Notes: generated by a model from the sequence alone, not told the origin. A stretch of DNA of 64,000 bases from Desulfomicrobium sp. ZS1 (GCF_024204645.1 NZ_CP100351.1:992001-1056000), one strand, 5' to 3'. Shown: positions 28,722-37,764, counted from the stretch's first letter. A program made the numbers and translations.

Positions 28722-30554
28722 ATGTCAAAATTTAGATGGATTTTTTTGCGAACAGTATTGGCTTCGATGGTTGCCGGATGTTTTTTGTTCACAGGGGGCA
28801 TAGGTTTCGCCTTGCAACTGAGTCCTGCTGAGGAAGCGTATCTTAGTTCTCTTGGGACAGTCAGTATATGCGTGGATCCGGATTGGGAACCATTCGAACA
28901 ACTCGATCAGGACGGCACTTATATTGGCATAGCCGCCGACCTGATTCGCCTCATTGGGAAAAAGGCCGGGGTTACGTTGCAGGTCATTCCGACTCGTGAC
29001 TGGGACCATAGCGTGGCTCTTTCCAAGGCTGGCCAGTGCGACATTCTCGCCTTTCTGAACAAGACCCCCGTTCGTGATCAATGGCTGATCTTCACGGAAC
29101 CATACTTTATCGATCCCAACGTCATTGTAACAAGGGCTGAGCACGACTACATTCATAACCTCGCGGCCATTTCCGATGAAACAATGGTTCTACCCAAAGG
29201 GACAAGTGTTGAGGAGCGTATTCGTAGAGATTACCCTAATGTGCGTCTGATCTTAGTCGATTCGGAGGCGGAGGCGTTTCGCTTGGTGGAAAACCGGAAA
29301 GCGGACATGACAATGCGTTCGCTGACAATGGCCGCGTACACCATCAAGAAAGAAGGGTGGTTCAACCTGAAGATTGCTGGCGAGATCGCGGCTTATGCCA
29401 ATCGGATGCGCATCGGGGTGACCAAGGAAAAGCCTTTGCTGCGGGATATCCTGGACAAGGCTGTGGCCATGCTAACGACCCAGGAAGTCAATGAAATTGT
29501 CAGCCGGCATGTTTCCATCTCCGTGACAACGCGAATCGATTACAGGCTGTTGTTCAAGGTCGTTTTCGGTTTTTTGGCAGTGGTCGGACTCGGTCTGGTC
29601 TGGATCACAGTCATGAGTCGGAAAAACCGGGATCTGGCCTTGCTGGGCGATCAGTTGCGTCGGGACATGATTGCTCGCACGGAGATGGAATCTGCCTTGC
29701 GTGAGAGTGAAGAGCGTTATCGTCTCCTGGTCGAAACCGCTCAGGAGGGGATCGTGGTGGTCCAGGAAGAAACTCTGGCCTACGTTAATCCAATAATGTC
29801 GGCCATCACGGGCTACACGGCTGATGAACTGAAAAGATGCCCTTTCATTCATCTTGTATTTACAGAAGACAGGGAGATGGCGCTGGAGAACCACAGGCTG
29901 CGCATGGAGGGCAATGTTGTACAGCGGTACCAGATGCGCATGTTGCGTAAGGACGGAGATAATGCATGGGTCGAGGTCAGCGGGGCCCGGATTGAATGGG
30001 CCGGTAGTCCGGCATCCCTGAACTTTCTGTCGGATATCACCGATCGCAAGGCAATTGAAGAGAAGATCCATTTTATGGCTCAGCACGACCCTCTGACCGC
30101 CTTGCCCAATCGAACTCTATTCTTTGATCGCCTAGAGCGAGCCTTAGCCCTAGCCAAGCGGGAACGGCGAAGTCTTGCTGTAATGTTCGTCGACTTGAAT
30201 GATTTCAAGCCGGTCAACGATACCTACGGTCATAGTGTTGGAGACCTCTTGCTTCAGTCGGTGGCCCGTAGAATCGAGTCTGCCTTACGCGCTTCGGATA
30301 CGGTGGCTCGCATCGGTGGAGATGAGTTCGTCGTCCTTCTACCGAACCTCGAAAATTCAATGGATGTCGAAGACGTGGCCGTGAAGCTCGGTCAGGTATT
30401 GTCCGAACCCTTCAATCTTGATGGCCAGATAGTGGCCATTTCAGCGAGTATTGGAACAGCGGTTTTTCCAGTTCACGGAAACGATGCAGCTTCATTATGC
30501 AGGCACGCCGACACGATGATGTATGAGGATAAAGCTCACTCCAAAAAGATTTGA
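28722..30554 (+). CDS. Diguanylate cyclase with SBP-like sensor and PAS
   Basis: 610 residues from ATG 28722; a GTG four codons earlier is also possible, and neither has a strong ribosome site. Signal/anchor (1-30), a type-3 periplasmic solute-binding domain (about 45-265: SICVDPDWEPFE, GIAADLIRLIGKKAG, DILAFLNKTPVR), a membrane helix (about 280-300), PAS (325-440) and GGDEF (450-610). The active site GGDEF (532-536) is intact and an RASD inhibitory site lies five residues before it, so it should make cyclic di-GMP and be feedback inhibited. It would respond to a periplasmic amino-acid-like or other small solute. Confidence 0.93.
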   Translation: MSKFRWIFLRTVLASMVAGCFLFTGGIGFALQLSPAEEAYLSSLGTVSICVDPDWEPFEQLDQDGTYIGIAADLIRLIGKKAGVTLQVIPTRDWDHSVALSKAGQCDILAFLNKTPVRDQWLIFTEPYFIDPNVIVTRAEHDYIHNLAAISDETMVLPKGTSVEERIRRDYPNVRLILVDSEAEAFRLVENRKADMTMRSLTMAAYTIKKEGWFNLKIAGEIAAYANRMRIGVTKEKPLLRDILDKAVAMLTTQEVNEIVSRHVSISVTTRIDYRLLFKVVFGFLAVVGLGLVWITVMSRKNRDLALLGDQLRRDMIARTEMESALRESEERYRLLVETAQEGIVVVQEETLAYVNPIMSAITGYTADELKRCPFIHLVFTEDREMALENHRLRMEGNVVQRYQMRMLRKDGDNAWVEVSGARIEWAGSPASLNFLSDITDRKAIEEKIHFMAQHDPLTALPNRTLFFDRLERALALAKRERRSLAVMFVDLNDFKPVNDTYGHSVGDLLLQSVARRIESALRASDTVARIGGDEFVVLLPNLENSMDVEDVAVKLGQVLSEPFNLDGQIVAISASIGTAVFPVHGNDAASLCRHADTMMYEDKAHSKKI

Positions 30555-30748
30555 GATGTGCTTCGCGTCAAAGTACCCAACGATTGATTGATAGGGGCAC
30601 GAGTTCCTTGATGCCTTGGGAAAGTTTGATGAGGATTGAATTCGAGTGGTCAAAAGTGTGTTCAAGCGGGGGTGGTAAATTCGCACACATGTCGACACCT
30701 GGCTCTGATCATCGCGCTGGTTGCCGAGTTACACAACAAGTTTGGTGT

Positions 30749-30976
30749 CTATTGGTGTTGTGAGACAGACACCCTTGCGATCGTGATGTTGCGCAAGTTC
30801 CCGCCGCATACGGCGCAGGTGATCGAAGAGCGACTCTGCAAGGCCATGCACCAGGGGCATGCTACTGGCGTTCTGGATATCCAAAATTTAAAACCAACGC
30901 AGGCCGTTACGACCAGCGCTGCAATGGCCATGATAGCCACGGGGATGATGGAGACAAGGGATATATTCTGGTACAT
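30749..30976 (-). CDS. Small membrane-anchored zinc-ribbon protein
   Basis: 75 residues on the minus strand. The N-terminus (SIIPVAIMAIAALVVTACVG) is a membrane anchor and the C-terminal part has two Cys pairs, CPWC and CAVC, spaced as a zinc ribbon. Codon choice (ATC, CTG, GCC, TGC) looks coding, more so than the overlapping plus-strand frame 30636-30989. No good ribosome site is seen, and an in-frame stop lies four codons before the ATG. It could be genuine or a relic; family not recognised. Confidence 0.45.
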   Translation of the reverse strand: MYQNISLVSIIPVAIMAIAALVVTACVGFKFWISRTPVACPWCMALQSRSSITCAVCGGNLRNITIARVSVSQHQ

Positions 30977-31039
30977 GGGCCGCCACTAACACATTGTCGG
31001 GGTGTTGGTCTGCAAGAAATGCTGTCATACGGGGAACAA

Positions 31040-31276
31040 TGTTTTGGGGTGATTAGGGGGAGCGTCTGACGGTGCTGGAAGCGCAAACTGAGCATTAGAG
31101 TGGACTGCGATTGCTATCCAGGCGACCGTGAGAGATTTCTTGAAGCTGGCATGAACGACTATATCGCTAAGCCGGTGCAGGTCGCAGAACTTAAGAAAAC
31201 GCTGGGGCGGGTGACAGAGAATTTGGGGAAAGGCGGTGACCGGCTTGGCTGCTACCGACCAAAAACGCTGAGCTGA
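31040..31276 (+). pseudogene. Receiver-domain fragment, duplicate of the 20632 kinase end
   Basis: Bases 31121-31235 are nearly identical to 23917-24031, reading [20 protein letters not shown] and on to the end of a receiver. Upstream of 31121 the similarity continues with a frameshift (an AMTAFAMQ-like stretch at 31101-31120) and more weakly back to about 31040. There is no kinase in front of it. This looks like the last remains of a second hybrid kinase, or a product of recombination between paralogues. Confidence 0.8.
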
Positions 31277-31313
31277 TATAACCTGGATGATGAGGCAGAG
31301 AGGAGATTTTTGG

Positions 31314-32810
31314 ATGAATAAGCTGTTCTGCTTGGCCGGCACGTTGTTGTCGTTAATTCTCGTTTTGTTGTTCATTTGCGGCCCGGCGAATGCTAAGGGT
31401 GAACCATACGCGTGGCCCTATGCGGACCTACAAGTGTTGCGAACCCAACGGGTGGGCCAGCTAGAAGACATCCTCAGCCGATTTGAGGAGAAAGCCCGTG
31501 CGGCGGCCTCGGACAAGGTGGTCGTGTCGGTGCTTGAACTTTCCGCTTTCCATGCCCAGGCACTGCGCCAGGGGGCGGTTGATGGTGAGTTTGAAGCCAA
31601 AATTCGCGAGGTGGAACAAAGTTTTCGCCGATATTACGTGGAGAATTATTTTCTCTTTTACGATATTCTTTTTATCGACACGACCGGATCCGTGGTCCAC
31701 AGCGTGAGGGGAGAAAGCGATCTTCACACAACTCTGACCGTCGGAAAGGACGCTTCCTCGCCTTTGGGAACCTGCATAGCCCAGCATCCAAATAGCGCGG
31801 TGTTCATTGACTACCATGACTATAGGCCCTCGTCAGAACCTGCCGCCTTCCTGGTGGAACCGATCCGAAAAGAGGATCGATTGTTGGGATGGATCGCCCT
31901 GCAGTGCTCGGTTAACAAGATCAACGCCTTGTTCGCCCCAACCGGAGAAAAATATGAAACCATGGAGACCCTGCTCGTCAACGAGCAGGGTCTCATGCTC
32001 ACGGACTCCCAGTTTTTCAGTGGGTCCAGTGTATTCCGAGCACACCTAAACTTTTCCAATGTTCCGTCAAAGTTCGCACAAGGCCAAGGACGAATGGAGG
32101 TAACAGACTACCGGGGCCAGGAATGCCTAACGACTTTTCAGGTTGTGAACTTTAAGGGCGCGCGATGGCTGGTGGTGGTCAAGGTGGACAAAGACGAAAT
32201 TGTCACCAAGGAATTCGCCTTGCATGAGCGATTCTATACCCAACGGCTGCTCCAGGCGTTGTCCGAGGAAGCCTGCCCGGCGATGAGTACACCGGCGGAA
32301 GGGGCAAAAAAAACGGCTGTGCGAGTGGACATGGACGAATTCTATCGCGCCGAACGCAGCCAGGGTCTTCGGACCTTTGGCATAGCCACCTGCACGGGCG
32401 TTCTTGCCGTCCCGCCCGGTGAATTCGCCTATCTGGCGCATGTCAGCAACAGGGACCGGACATACGGCGGAACGGAGACCAACTTGTTGGCTCAAATACT
32501 AGAAAACATTGAGCGTTTTGACGTGTCCCGTAGCGGAAAGCGTCAGTTGTCCTTCCTAATCGTGGCCCCGCGTCTCGAAGGCCTAGAGGGCTCGCTGAAT
32601 CAAATCCTGGACGGAGGCTACCTGCTTTCCCAGGTCAACATTCTCTCATGTCCGCAGGCCCGAACGGGCGAAATCTGCTACGATTGCAAAGGCACTGTGA
32701 TCACTTGGACCGGCCCTGACCTCAACCCTTTGGGCGCACACTATATCGAAGACGCAGCCAACCTGGGGGAACTCATGGAGACAATCATCACTCAGGGTCC
32801 GCCGGAATGA
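31314..32810 (+). CDS. Exported Cache-domain protein with CheD-like domain
   Basis: 498 residues from ATG 31314 (GAGGAG upstream). Signal sequence (1-27, ending GPANA), a periplasmic double-Cache-like region (about 30-300) and a C-terminal domain (about 345-470) that resembles CheD receptor glutamine deamidase. TFGIATC aligns with the CheD TLGLGSC block and AYLAHV with its AMAHV block, giving Thr354, Cys360 and His376 with nearly the same spacing as the CheD triad; the tail PQARTGEICYDCKGTVITW parallels the GRR.....TG.V end. No second membrane helix is visible, so the CheD-like part should sit in the periplasm. Its target is unknown. The preceding receiver fragment suggests the locus once held more signalling parts. 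Confidence 0.75.
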   Translation: MNKLFCLAGTLLSLILVLLFICGPANAKGEPYAWPYADLQVLRTQRVGQLEDILSRFEEKARAAASDKVVVSVLELSAFHAQALRQGAVDGEFEAKIREVEQSFRRYYVENYFLFYDILFIDTTGSVVHSVRGESDLHTTLTVGKDASSPLGTCIAQHPNSAVFIDYHDYRPSSEPAAFLVEPIRKEDRLLGWIALQCSVNKINALFAPTGEKYETMETLLVNEQGLMLTDSQFFSGSSVFRAHLNFSNVPSKFAQGQGRMEVTDYRGQECLTTFQVVNFKGARWLVVVKVDKDEIVTKEFALHERFYTQRLLQALSEEACPAMSTPAEGAKKTAVRVDMDEFYRAERSQGLRTFGIATCTGVLAVPPGEFAYLAHVSNRDRTYGGTETNLLAQILENIERFDVSRSGKRQLSFLIVAPRLEGLEGSLNQILDGGYLLSQVNILSCPQARTGEICYDCKGTVITWTGPDLNPLGAHYIEDAANLGELMETIITQGPPE

Positions 32811-32917
32811 TTCTCATAAAATACGGTCCTTCCGAAAAAGACGACTTATTTTCATCATATATTTTAGAAGAGGGTCATGACTAGAACAGCGGATAGCAAA
32901 TCTGCTAGGATCAAGTC
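32811..32917. other. Short intergenic stretch
   Basis: No gene or clear signal. It leads into the transposase fragment that follows. Confidence 0.3.
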
Positions 32918-33170
32918 ATGGCAACGGTTAACAAGTACGCAAATCGTTCAAAAATTTCAGAGGCCAAATTCAGGCAATTCCTGAAGCTCTTTTCCTTTGA
33001 TCTGGATGCCTCCCAGATCGCCCTAGTGACTGGCCTAAACAGAAATACCGTAAACAGGAATCTCATGGCCTTGCTCCAACGAATCGCTGAGTACTGCGAG
33101 CGACAAGCCCCAGTTCTCGGAGAAATCGAAGTTGATGAAAGCTACTTCGGGCCTCGCCGTATCAAAGGAC
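32918..33170 (+). pseudogene. IS1595-family transposase, N-terminal fragment
   Basis: Starts MATVNKYANRSKISEAKFRQ, followed by an HTH-like region (ASQIALVTGLNRNTVNRNL) and GEIEVDESYFGPRRIKG, the beginning of the IS1595/ISXO2 catalytic domain (VDESYFG). After RRIKG the homology stops at about 33170 and the frame runs on into unrelated IS DNA. Only the first third of a transposase is present. Confidence 0.7.
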
Positions 33171-33312
33171 TCCAACGGCGTCGCCGAAGGCTTGAACAGC
33201 AAGATCATGAGCATCAAGCGAAAGGCGTGTGGGTACAGCAACAAGGATCATTTCAAGACGGCGATCCATTTTTTCTGCGGTGGACTCGATCTGTACCCGA
33301 GGTCAGTTTGAA
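33171..33312 (+). pseudogene. ISL3-like transposase, C-terminal tail
   Basis: In a second frame (reading SNGVAEGLNSKIMSIKRKAC, then GYSNKDHFKTAIHFFCGGLD and LYPRSV-stop) this is the typical end of an ISL3-type transposase. It is fused directly to the IS1595 fragment, showing a deletion between two insertion sequences or one element inserted into another. Confidence 0.65.
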
Positions 33313-33341
33313 CACGTTATCCACAGAGTTTCCGGAAGGAC
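33301..33341. repeat. Copy 2 of a shared 44-bp sequence
   Basis: Matches 20162-20205 over GGTCAGTTTGAACACGTTAT and the following CC...GTTTCCGG.AGGACC, with a few differences. It overlaps the stop of the ISL3-like tail, so it may be the 3' end of that element. Confidence 0.55.
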
Positions 33342-33624
33342 CATATTTACCTCATGACATGGTTTCTCATAGCGTTTTCAGGTAATTTTTACTTGGACTA
33401 AGAAGATTATCAGGCCGTATGGGGTGAAGATCACAGGTCAATCAGCTTTTTTTTACAAGAAAATTGATATATAATTGTGCATCCATGGCTACAATTTCGA
33501 TTTTTGATAATTGATTATTGTATAGAGTAATTCCATAGATTATATTTTTCGTGTTGCAAAATTGTATACTTATATTAAACATAATCATTTATTGCGTCTA
33601 AAATAATCGTTGAGATTAATTTTT
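33342..33624. other. AT-rich upstream region of kinase 33625
   Basis: No gene seen. Very AT-rich leader; promoter boxes cannot be picked with any certainty. Confidence 0.3.
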
Positions 33625-36351
33625 ATGAAAATTATATTGTACTTATGCATATGTATAAAATTTTTTTTTATATGTAATATTGTTTTTGCATTAAACAATC
33701 AAATAAATGTCGTAATTTTGCACTCATATCACAAGGGTTTTGGCTGGACAGATACACTTGATGAAAGTATTCGTTCAAATTTAAGTAAAATTTTTTCAAA
33801 TATTCAATTTGTAACAGAGTATATGGATTCAAAACGACATTCAGATGGTGATTACATTGAATCACTTGCCAATCTTTATTTTGTTAAGTACAATAATGAT
33901 AAGCCATCTGTTGTTATAGTAACAGACGATGATGCATTTAATTTTTTACGTATTCATGGACAGAAAATTTTTGGAAAAATTCCCATAGTATTTTGTGGGG
34001 TCAATTTTTTTCAAGACGAAATGCTTGACGATCTTGATAATTTTTCTGGAGTTGTTGAGACAATTGATGTACATAGTACTCTTTCTGCTGCGTTGTTATT
34101 ACATCCGAGAGCACGAAATGTTGCAATTGTTGTAGATCGTACTCCGACCGGAAGACACACTTCCATGCTTTTGTCTGATTTTTCTCCTGCATTAGAAAAA
34201 AAGATCAAATTTATCATGCTTGATGAGTTATCCATGCATGAGTTGCTGGAAAAAATCAAAACGCTGCCTCAAGATAGCGTTGTCTTGCTTTTGAATTTCA
34301 ATCGTGACGCCGAGGGGCGCGTTTTTAGTCACCTTGAAACCATCAAGCTGCTGCGCGAAGCAACAGCTCTCCCAATCTACGGAGTATGGGATTTTTTTTT
34401 AGGTGAAGGCATCGTGGGGGGAATGATCACCAGCGGCAAGGAACAGGGAGCGGCCGCCGCTGCCATAGCTCTTCGTATCATCAATGGTCAGACACCGAAA
34501 GAGGTAGGTGTAAACAAACAAAGTCCCAACCAGTGGATGTTTGACTACAAGGAACTGAAGCGTCTGGGATTGAACGAGACTAGGCTTCCCCTAGACAGTC
34601 TAGTCCTAAACCGACCTCCATCGTTTTATGAGATAAACAAGAAGATCATATGGAGTCTGGTTGCTGTGGTGCTGTTTCTGACGGTCGTTACTGCCGTGAT
34701 GGCGCTGAACATTCTGCAGCGACGCCGGGTTCAGGCCGAACTCCGCGACACGGCGGAAAAGCTGTCCAACCTGTTGGAGGCCCTTCCCATCGTTCCGTTC
34801 ACCACCACGCCGGAACCAATGGGGCGTTTTACCTATGTCAGTCAGAATGTCATCAACATCACGGGGTTTAAGCCGGAAGATTTTTTGAAAGACAAAAATT
34901 TCTGGCGCAGACTCATCCATCCGGATGACATCGGCGCAGTGATGGATCGAGTGGATAAAGCACTACATGTGCAGAAGGAAAAAGAGATCGGTTTGGATGA
35001 CGAACGCCTCACCTATCGGTTTCAGACCTTGCGAGGGGATTACCGCTGGTTTAGCGACGTCAGAAGGGTCGTGAATTACCCCGAAAGCCAAGTTCGCCGG
35101 GTGGCCGGATTCTGGCAGGATATCACGGACGAGGTGGAATTGCGTCAGGAAACGGAGCGCAGCCTGCAACAGGTCATCCAGGCCGACAAGCTGGCCTCTT
35201 TGGGAGAGTTGGTCGCCGGCGTGGCGCATGAAATACGAAATCCGAACGTCTTTATCAGTACGAACGTGCCACTGTTGCGAGAGACTTGGGAAATTTTAGA
35301 ACCTCTTCTGCGCCGGGCCGAAACCGAAGGCTGGGATTTGGGCGCAGGAAATATGAGCGTTGCGGAATTGTCCAAGGATATGGACGAAATGCTCAACGAC
35401 ATTATGGTCGGCAGTGAGCGCATAGATCGGGTTGTGCGGGAACTAAGAGATTTTGCCAGTTCCAGCGAACGCAGTCAGCCGCAGGCAGTTCAGCTGAACG
35501 ATGTGGTGAAAAAGACCCTGTCTCTTGTAGGCGCGCAGATTCGAAAGAAATTCAAAAAATTCACGCTGGAATTGGATCCGAACCTTCCCTTGGCAGAAGG
35601 CTTTCCCTCCAAGCTGGAGCAGGTCATCGCCAATCTGGTAGTCAACGCAACCCATGCAGTGCGTCCCGAGGTCGAGAGTGTGTTGCAGATATCCACACGG
35701 CGTCTCGAAAATCCGCAAGCAGTCATTTTACAGGTGCTGGACAATGGTCATGGCATCGCCCCCGAATTGCGGGAAAAGATTTTTGAACCGTTTTTCACCA
35801 CCCGACGGGAGAAAGGCGGAACCGGCCTGGGGTTGAGTGTCAGTTACCGCTTGGCCAACGACCATAACGGTGTGATTTTTCCGGTTTCGAGGCCGGGATT
35901 GGGGACTTGCTTCACCATGGCCTTGCCCCTGCATCTTGATCGATGTCTGCGAATGAGGCCTGGTCTAATCTGGATGGATCGCGACGAAACGAGGCTGGAG
36001 CGTTTAGCGCATGTGTCCCAAGGTCCACCCGCTCTGGAACTTATCGGAGTGCGATCTTTGGGTGAGTTGCCAGGGATGCTTTCGGAACATCCAAACATCG
36101 TTGCCGCGTGTGTGGATTACGGCGCGTTCGAAGCAGAAATGCAGGACGTGTTGAGGTTCTTCGCCGACAGCGCCCCGTTGTTGGTACGGACGGTCTACTC
36201 GGAGAACATGGCTGAACGCGTGACCCGTCATGTGAGTGGGTCTTTGGTGGACTTTGTGGTCTCAGGACCGCCTGATGTCGATCTGCTGCGGCGCATAATG
36301 CGTTTGAATGTCGCGCAGACTGATGCAGGACCCACAAACTACGGGAGGTGA
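33625..36351 (+). CDS. Sensor histidine kinase with ABC_sub_bind-type periplasmic domain
   Basis: 908 residues, ATG 33625 (a TTG five codons earlier is in frame). Signal/anchor (1-22), solute-binding-like sensor (about 25-330: VVILHSYHKGFGWTD, VVIVTDDDAFNFL, IVFCGVNFF), membrane helix (about 342-365), PAS (385-505), HisKA with GVAHEIRNP, and HATPase_c (NLVVNATHA, DNGHGIA, GGTGLGLSV). After the ATPase domain about 135 residues form a divergent receiver-like domain with no clear phospho-Asp. The first 600 bases are AT-rich, the rest GC-rich. Its stop overlaps the ribosome site of the sigma-54 regulator at 36354, so the two form a cognate pair. Confidence 0.92.
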   Translation: MKIILYLCICIKFFFICNIVFALNNQINVVILHSYHKGFGWTDTLDESIRSNLSKIFSNIQFVTEYMDSKRHSDGDYIESLANLYFVKYNNDKPSVVIVTDDDAFNFLRIHGQKIFGKIPIVFCGVNFFQDEMLDDLDNFSGVVETIDVHSTLSAALLLHPRARNVAIVVDRTPTGRHTSMLLSDFSPALEKKIKFIMLDELSMHELLEKIKTLPQDSVVLLLNFNRDAEGRVFSHLETIKLLREATALPIYGVWDFFLGEGIVGGMITSGKEQGAAAAAIALRIINGQTPKEVGVNKQSPNQWMFDYKELKRLGLNETRLPLDSLVLNRPPSFYEINKKIIWSLVAVVLFLTVVTAVMALNILQRRRVQAELRDTAEKLSNLLEALPIVPFTTTPEPMGRFTYVSQNVINITGFKPEDFLKDKNFWRRLIHPDDIGAVMDRVDKALHVQKEKEIGLDDERLTYRFQTLRGDYRWFSDVRRVVNYPESQVRRVAGFWQDITDEVELRQETERSLQQVIQADKLASLGELVAGVAHEIRNPNVFISTNVPLLRETWEILEPLLRRAETEGWDLGAGNMSVAELSKDMDEMLNDIMVGSERIDRVVRELRDFASSSERSQPQAVQLNDVVKKTLSLVGAQIRKKFKKFTLELDPNLPLAEGFPSKLEQVIANLVVNATHAVRPEVESVLQISTRRLENPQAVILQVLDNGHGIAPELREKIFEPFFTTRREKGGTGLGLSVSYRLANDHNGVIFPVSRPGLGTCFTMALPLHLDRCLRMRPGLIWMDRDETRLERLAHVSQGPPALELIGVRSLGELPGMLSEHPNIVAACVDYGAFEAEMQDVLRFFADSAPLLVRTVYSENMAERVTRHVSGSLVDFVVSGPPDVDLLRRIMRLNVAQTDAGPTNYGR

Positions 36352-36353
36352 AC

Positions 36354-37739
36354 ATGAAATTAATGGTGGTTGATGACGAACCCGTGGTGTTGAGCACCAT
36401 GAAGCGCCTGCTGCGCAGACGCGGCTACGATGACTGCGTACTTTGCTCCAGCGGGAGGGAGGCCCTTGAGCAACTTGAAGTCTCTTCCGTGAACATCGTG
36501 CTGCTGGACCTGCTCATGCCTGAAATTGACGGCTTGGCTGTGCTGAAGCAGGCCAAGCCACGTCATCCCAGGACGGAGTTCATCATAATCTCTGCTCTTG
36601 AAGACGTGGAACAGGCTGTAACGGCCTTGCATTTGGGAGCCTACGACTATCTCATCAAGCCTGTGGATCAGCAAAGGCTTTTGCTGACCATCGAACGCGC
36701 CTACGAGCGACTGAGCATGCGGGCCGGATTAGAAGGTGTCGCGGTCAGCGATGTGCCCGAGGTTTTTTCCGGCGTGCTGACGGTAAATTCTCGCATGAAA
36801 GAGCAGCTGGCCTACGCGACAGCCTTGGCTCGCGGCGGCCGTTCCGTGTTGATTTCGGGCGAGAGCGGTACCGGCAAGGAACTTGTGGCCCGGGGGATCC
36901 ACGCTGCAGGCCGCAGGCCCGAAGGACCTTTTGTAGCCGTGAATGTTGCGGCTGTGCCTGAAAACCTATTCGAGAGCCAGTTTTTCGGACACCAGAAGGG
37001 TTCCTTCACCGGCGCCTATGTCGATCACGATGGTTTTTTCCAGCAGGCCCACAGGGGCACGCTTTTTCTGGACGAGGTGGGCGAGTTGCCGCTGCATTTA
37101 CAGCCCAAGCTGTTGCGTGTTCTGGAAGAACGCACAGTCCCTCCCATTGGTGGCCGCAAGGAGATTGTCGTGGATGTATGCGTCATCTCGGCCACAAACT
37201 GTGACTTGGACAAGGCCTGCGCAGAGGGGCGTTTCCGCTTGGATCTGCTGTATCGCCTCCGTGGGGGGCATATCATTCTTCCCCCTTTACGGGTGCGCGA
37301 CGGAGACATCGCATTGTTGGCGCGGCATTTTTTGGAAAAGGCCTGCCAAGATATGGACCGCCCCTCGCTTGAATTGAGTACAGAAGCTCTGGCTTGGCTA
37401 GAAGCTTACGAATTCCCGGGAAATATTCGAGAGCTGGTTAATTTGATGCACAATGTGACGGTTCGGAGTCTGGAAGCCAGGAGCAACGTAGTCACGGTGG
37501 AGGCTTTGATTCTCGGAAGATCCGGGGTTGCGGTCGGCGCATCCGACAACTATGCGCCCAGCAGGCTATGCAGCCTGCGGGAAAATGAAGCGCGTCACGT
37601 GGCTTATATCCTTCAGGCCGTACATGGTGACCGCCATGAGACCGCACGTATCCTTGGAATTAGCCTGCGCCAAGTTCAACGCAAAATTGTGGCGTTACAA
37701 GAAGATCCACGTTTGCGTGTTTTCCTCGGCGACATATAG
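36354..37739 (+). CDS. NtrC-family sigma-54-dependent response regulator
   Basis: 461 residues from ATG 36354 behind GGGAGG, three bases after the kinase stop. Receiver (1-120; acidic pair D7/D8, phospho-Asp D52 in LLDLLMP), AAA+ domain (about 140-370; Walker A GESGTGKE at 169-176, sigma-54 contact loop GSFTGA at 216-221 in place of GAFTGA, Walker B TLFLDEVGELP) and a Fis-type HTH at the end (ARILGISLRQVQRKI). It should bind an upstream site and open sigma-54 promoters. A perfect palindrome (37751) and a sigma-54 promoter (37932) lie directly downstream, so the MBL/membrane operon is the obvious target. Confidence 0.95.
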   Translation: MKLMVVDDEPVVLSTMKRLLRRRGYDDCVLCSSGREALEQLEVSSVNIVLLDLLMPEIDGLAVLKQAKPRHPRTEFIIISALEDVEQAVTALHLGAYDYLIKPVDQQRLLLTIERAYERLSMRAGLEGVAVSDVPEVFSGVLTVNSRMKEQLAYATALARGGRSVLISGESGTGKELVARGIHAAGRRPEGPFVAVNVAAVPENLFESQFFGHQKGSFTGAYVDHDGFFQQAHRGTLFLDEVGELPLHLQPKLLRVLEERTVPPIGGRKEIVVDVCVISATNCDLDKACAEGRFRLDLLYRLRGGHIILPPLRVRDGDIALLARHFLEKACQDMDRPSLELSTEALAWLEAYEFPGNIRELVNLMHNVTVRSLEARSNVVTVEALILGRSGVAVGASDNYAPSRLCSLRENEARHVAYILQAVHGDRHETARILGISLRQVQRKIVALQEDPRLRVFLGDI

Positions 37740-37750
37740 GTCATTCATCA

Positions 37751-37764
37751 CGACATATATGTCG
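37751..37764. promoter_or_regulatory. Palindromic candidate activator site
   Basis: Perfect 14-bp palindrome CGACATATATGTCG, about 200 bp upstream of the expected sigma-54 start. A half-match GCGACATATAG sits at 37729-37739, over the end of the regulator gene, and GTCGC recurs in the downstream hairpin. Distance and symmetry fit an upstream activator sequence for the adjacent NtrC-type protein; binding is inferred. Confidence 0.5.

Noticed and set aside
30636-30989. Plus-strand open frame overlapping the zinc-ribbon gene
   Set aside because: Less coding-like composition, no ribosome site, no recognisable motif.
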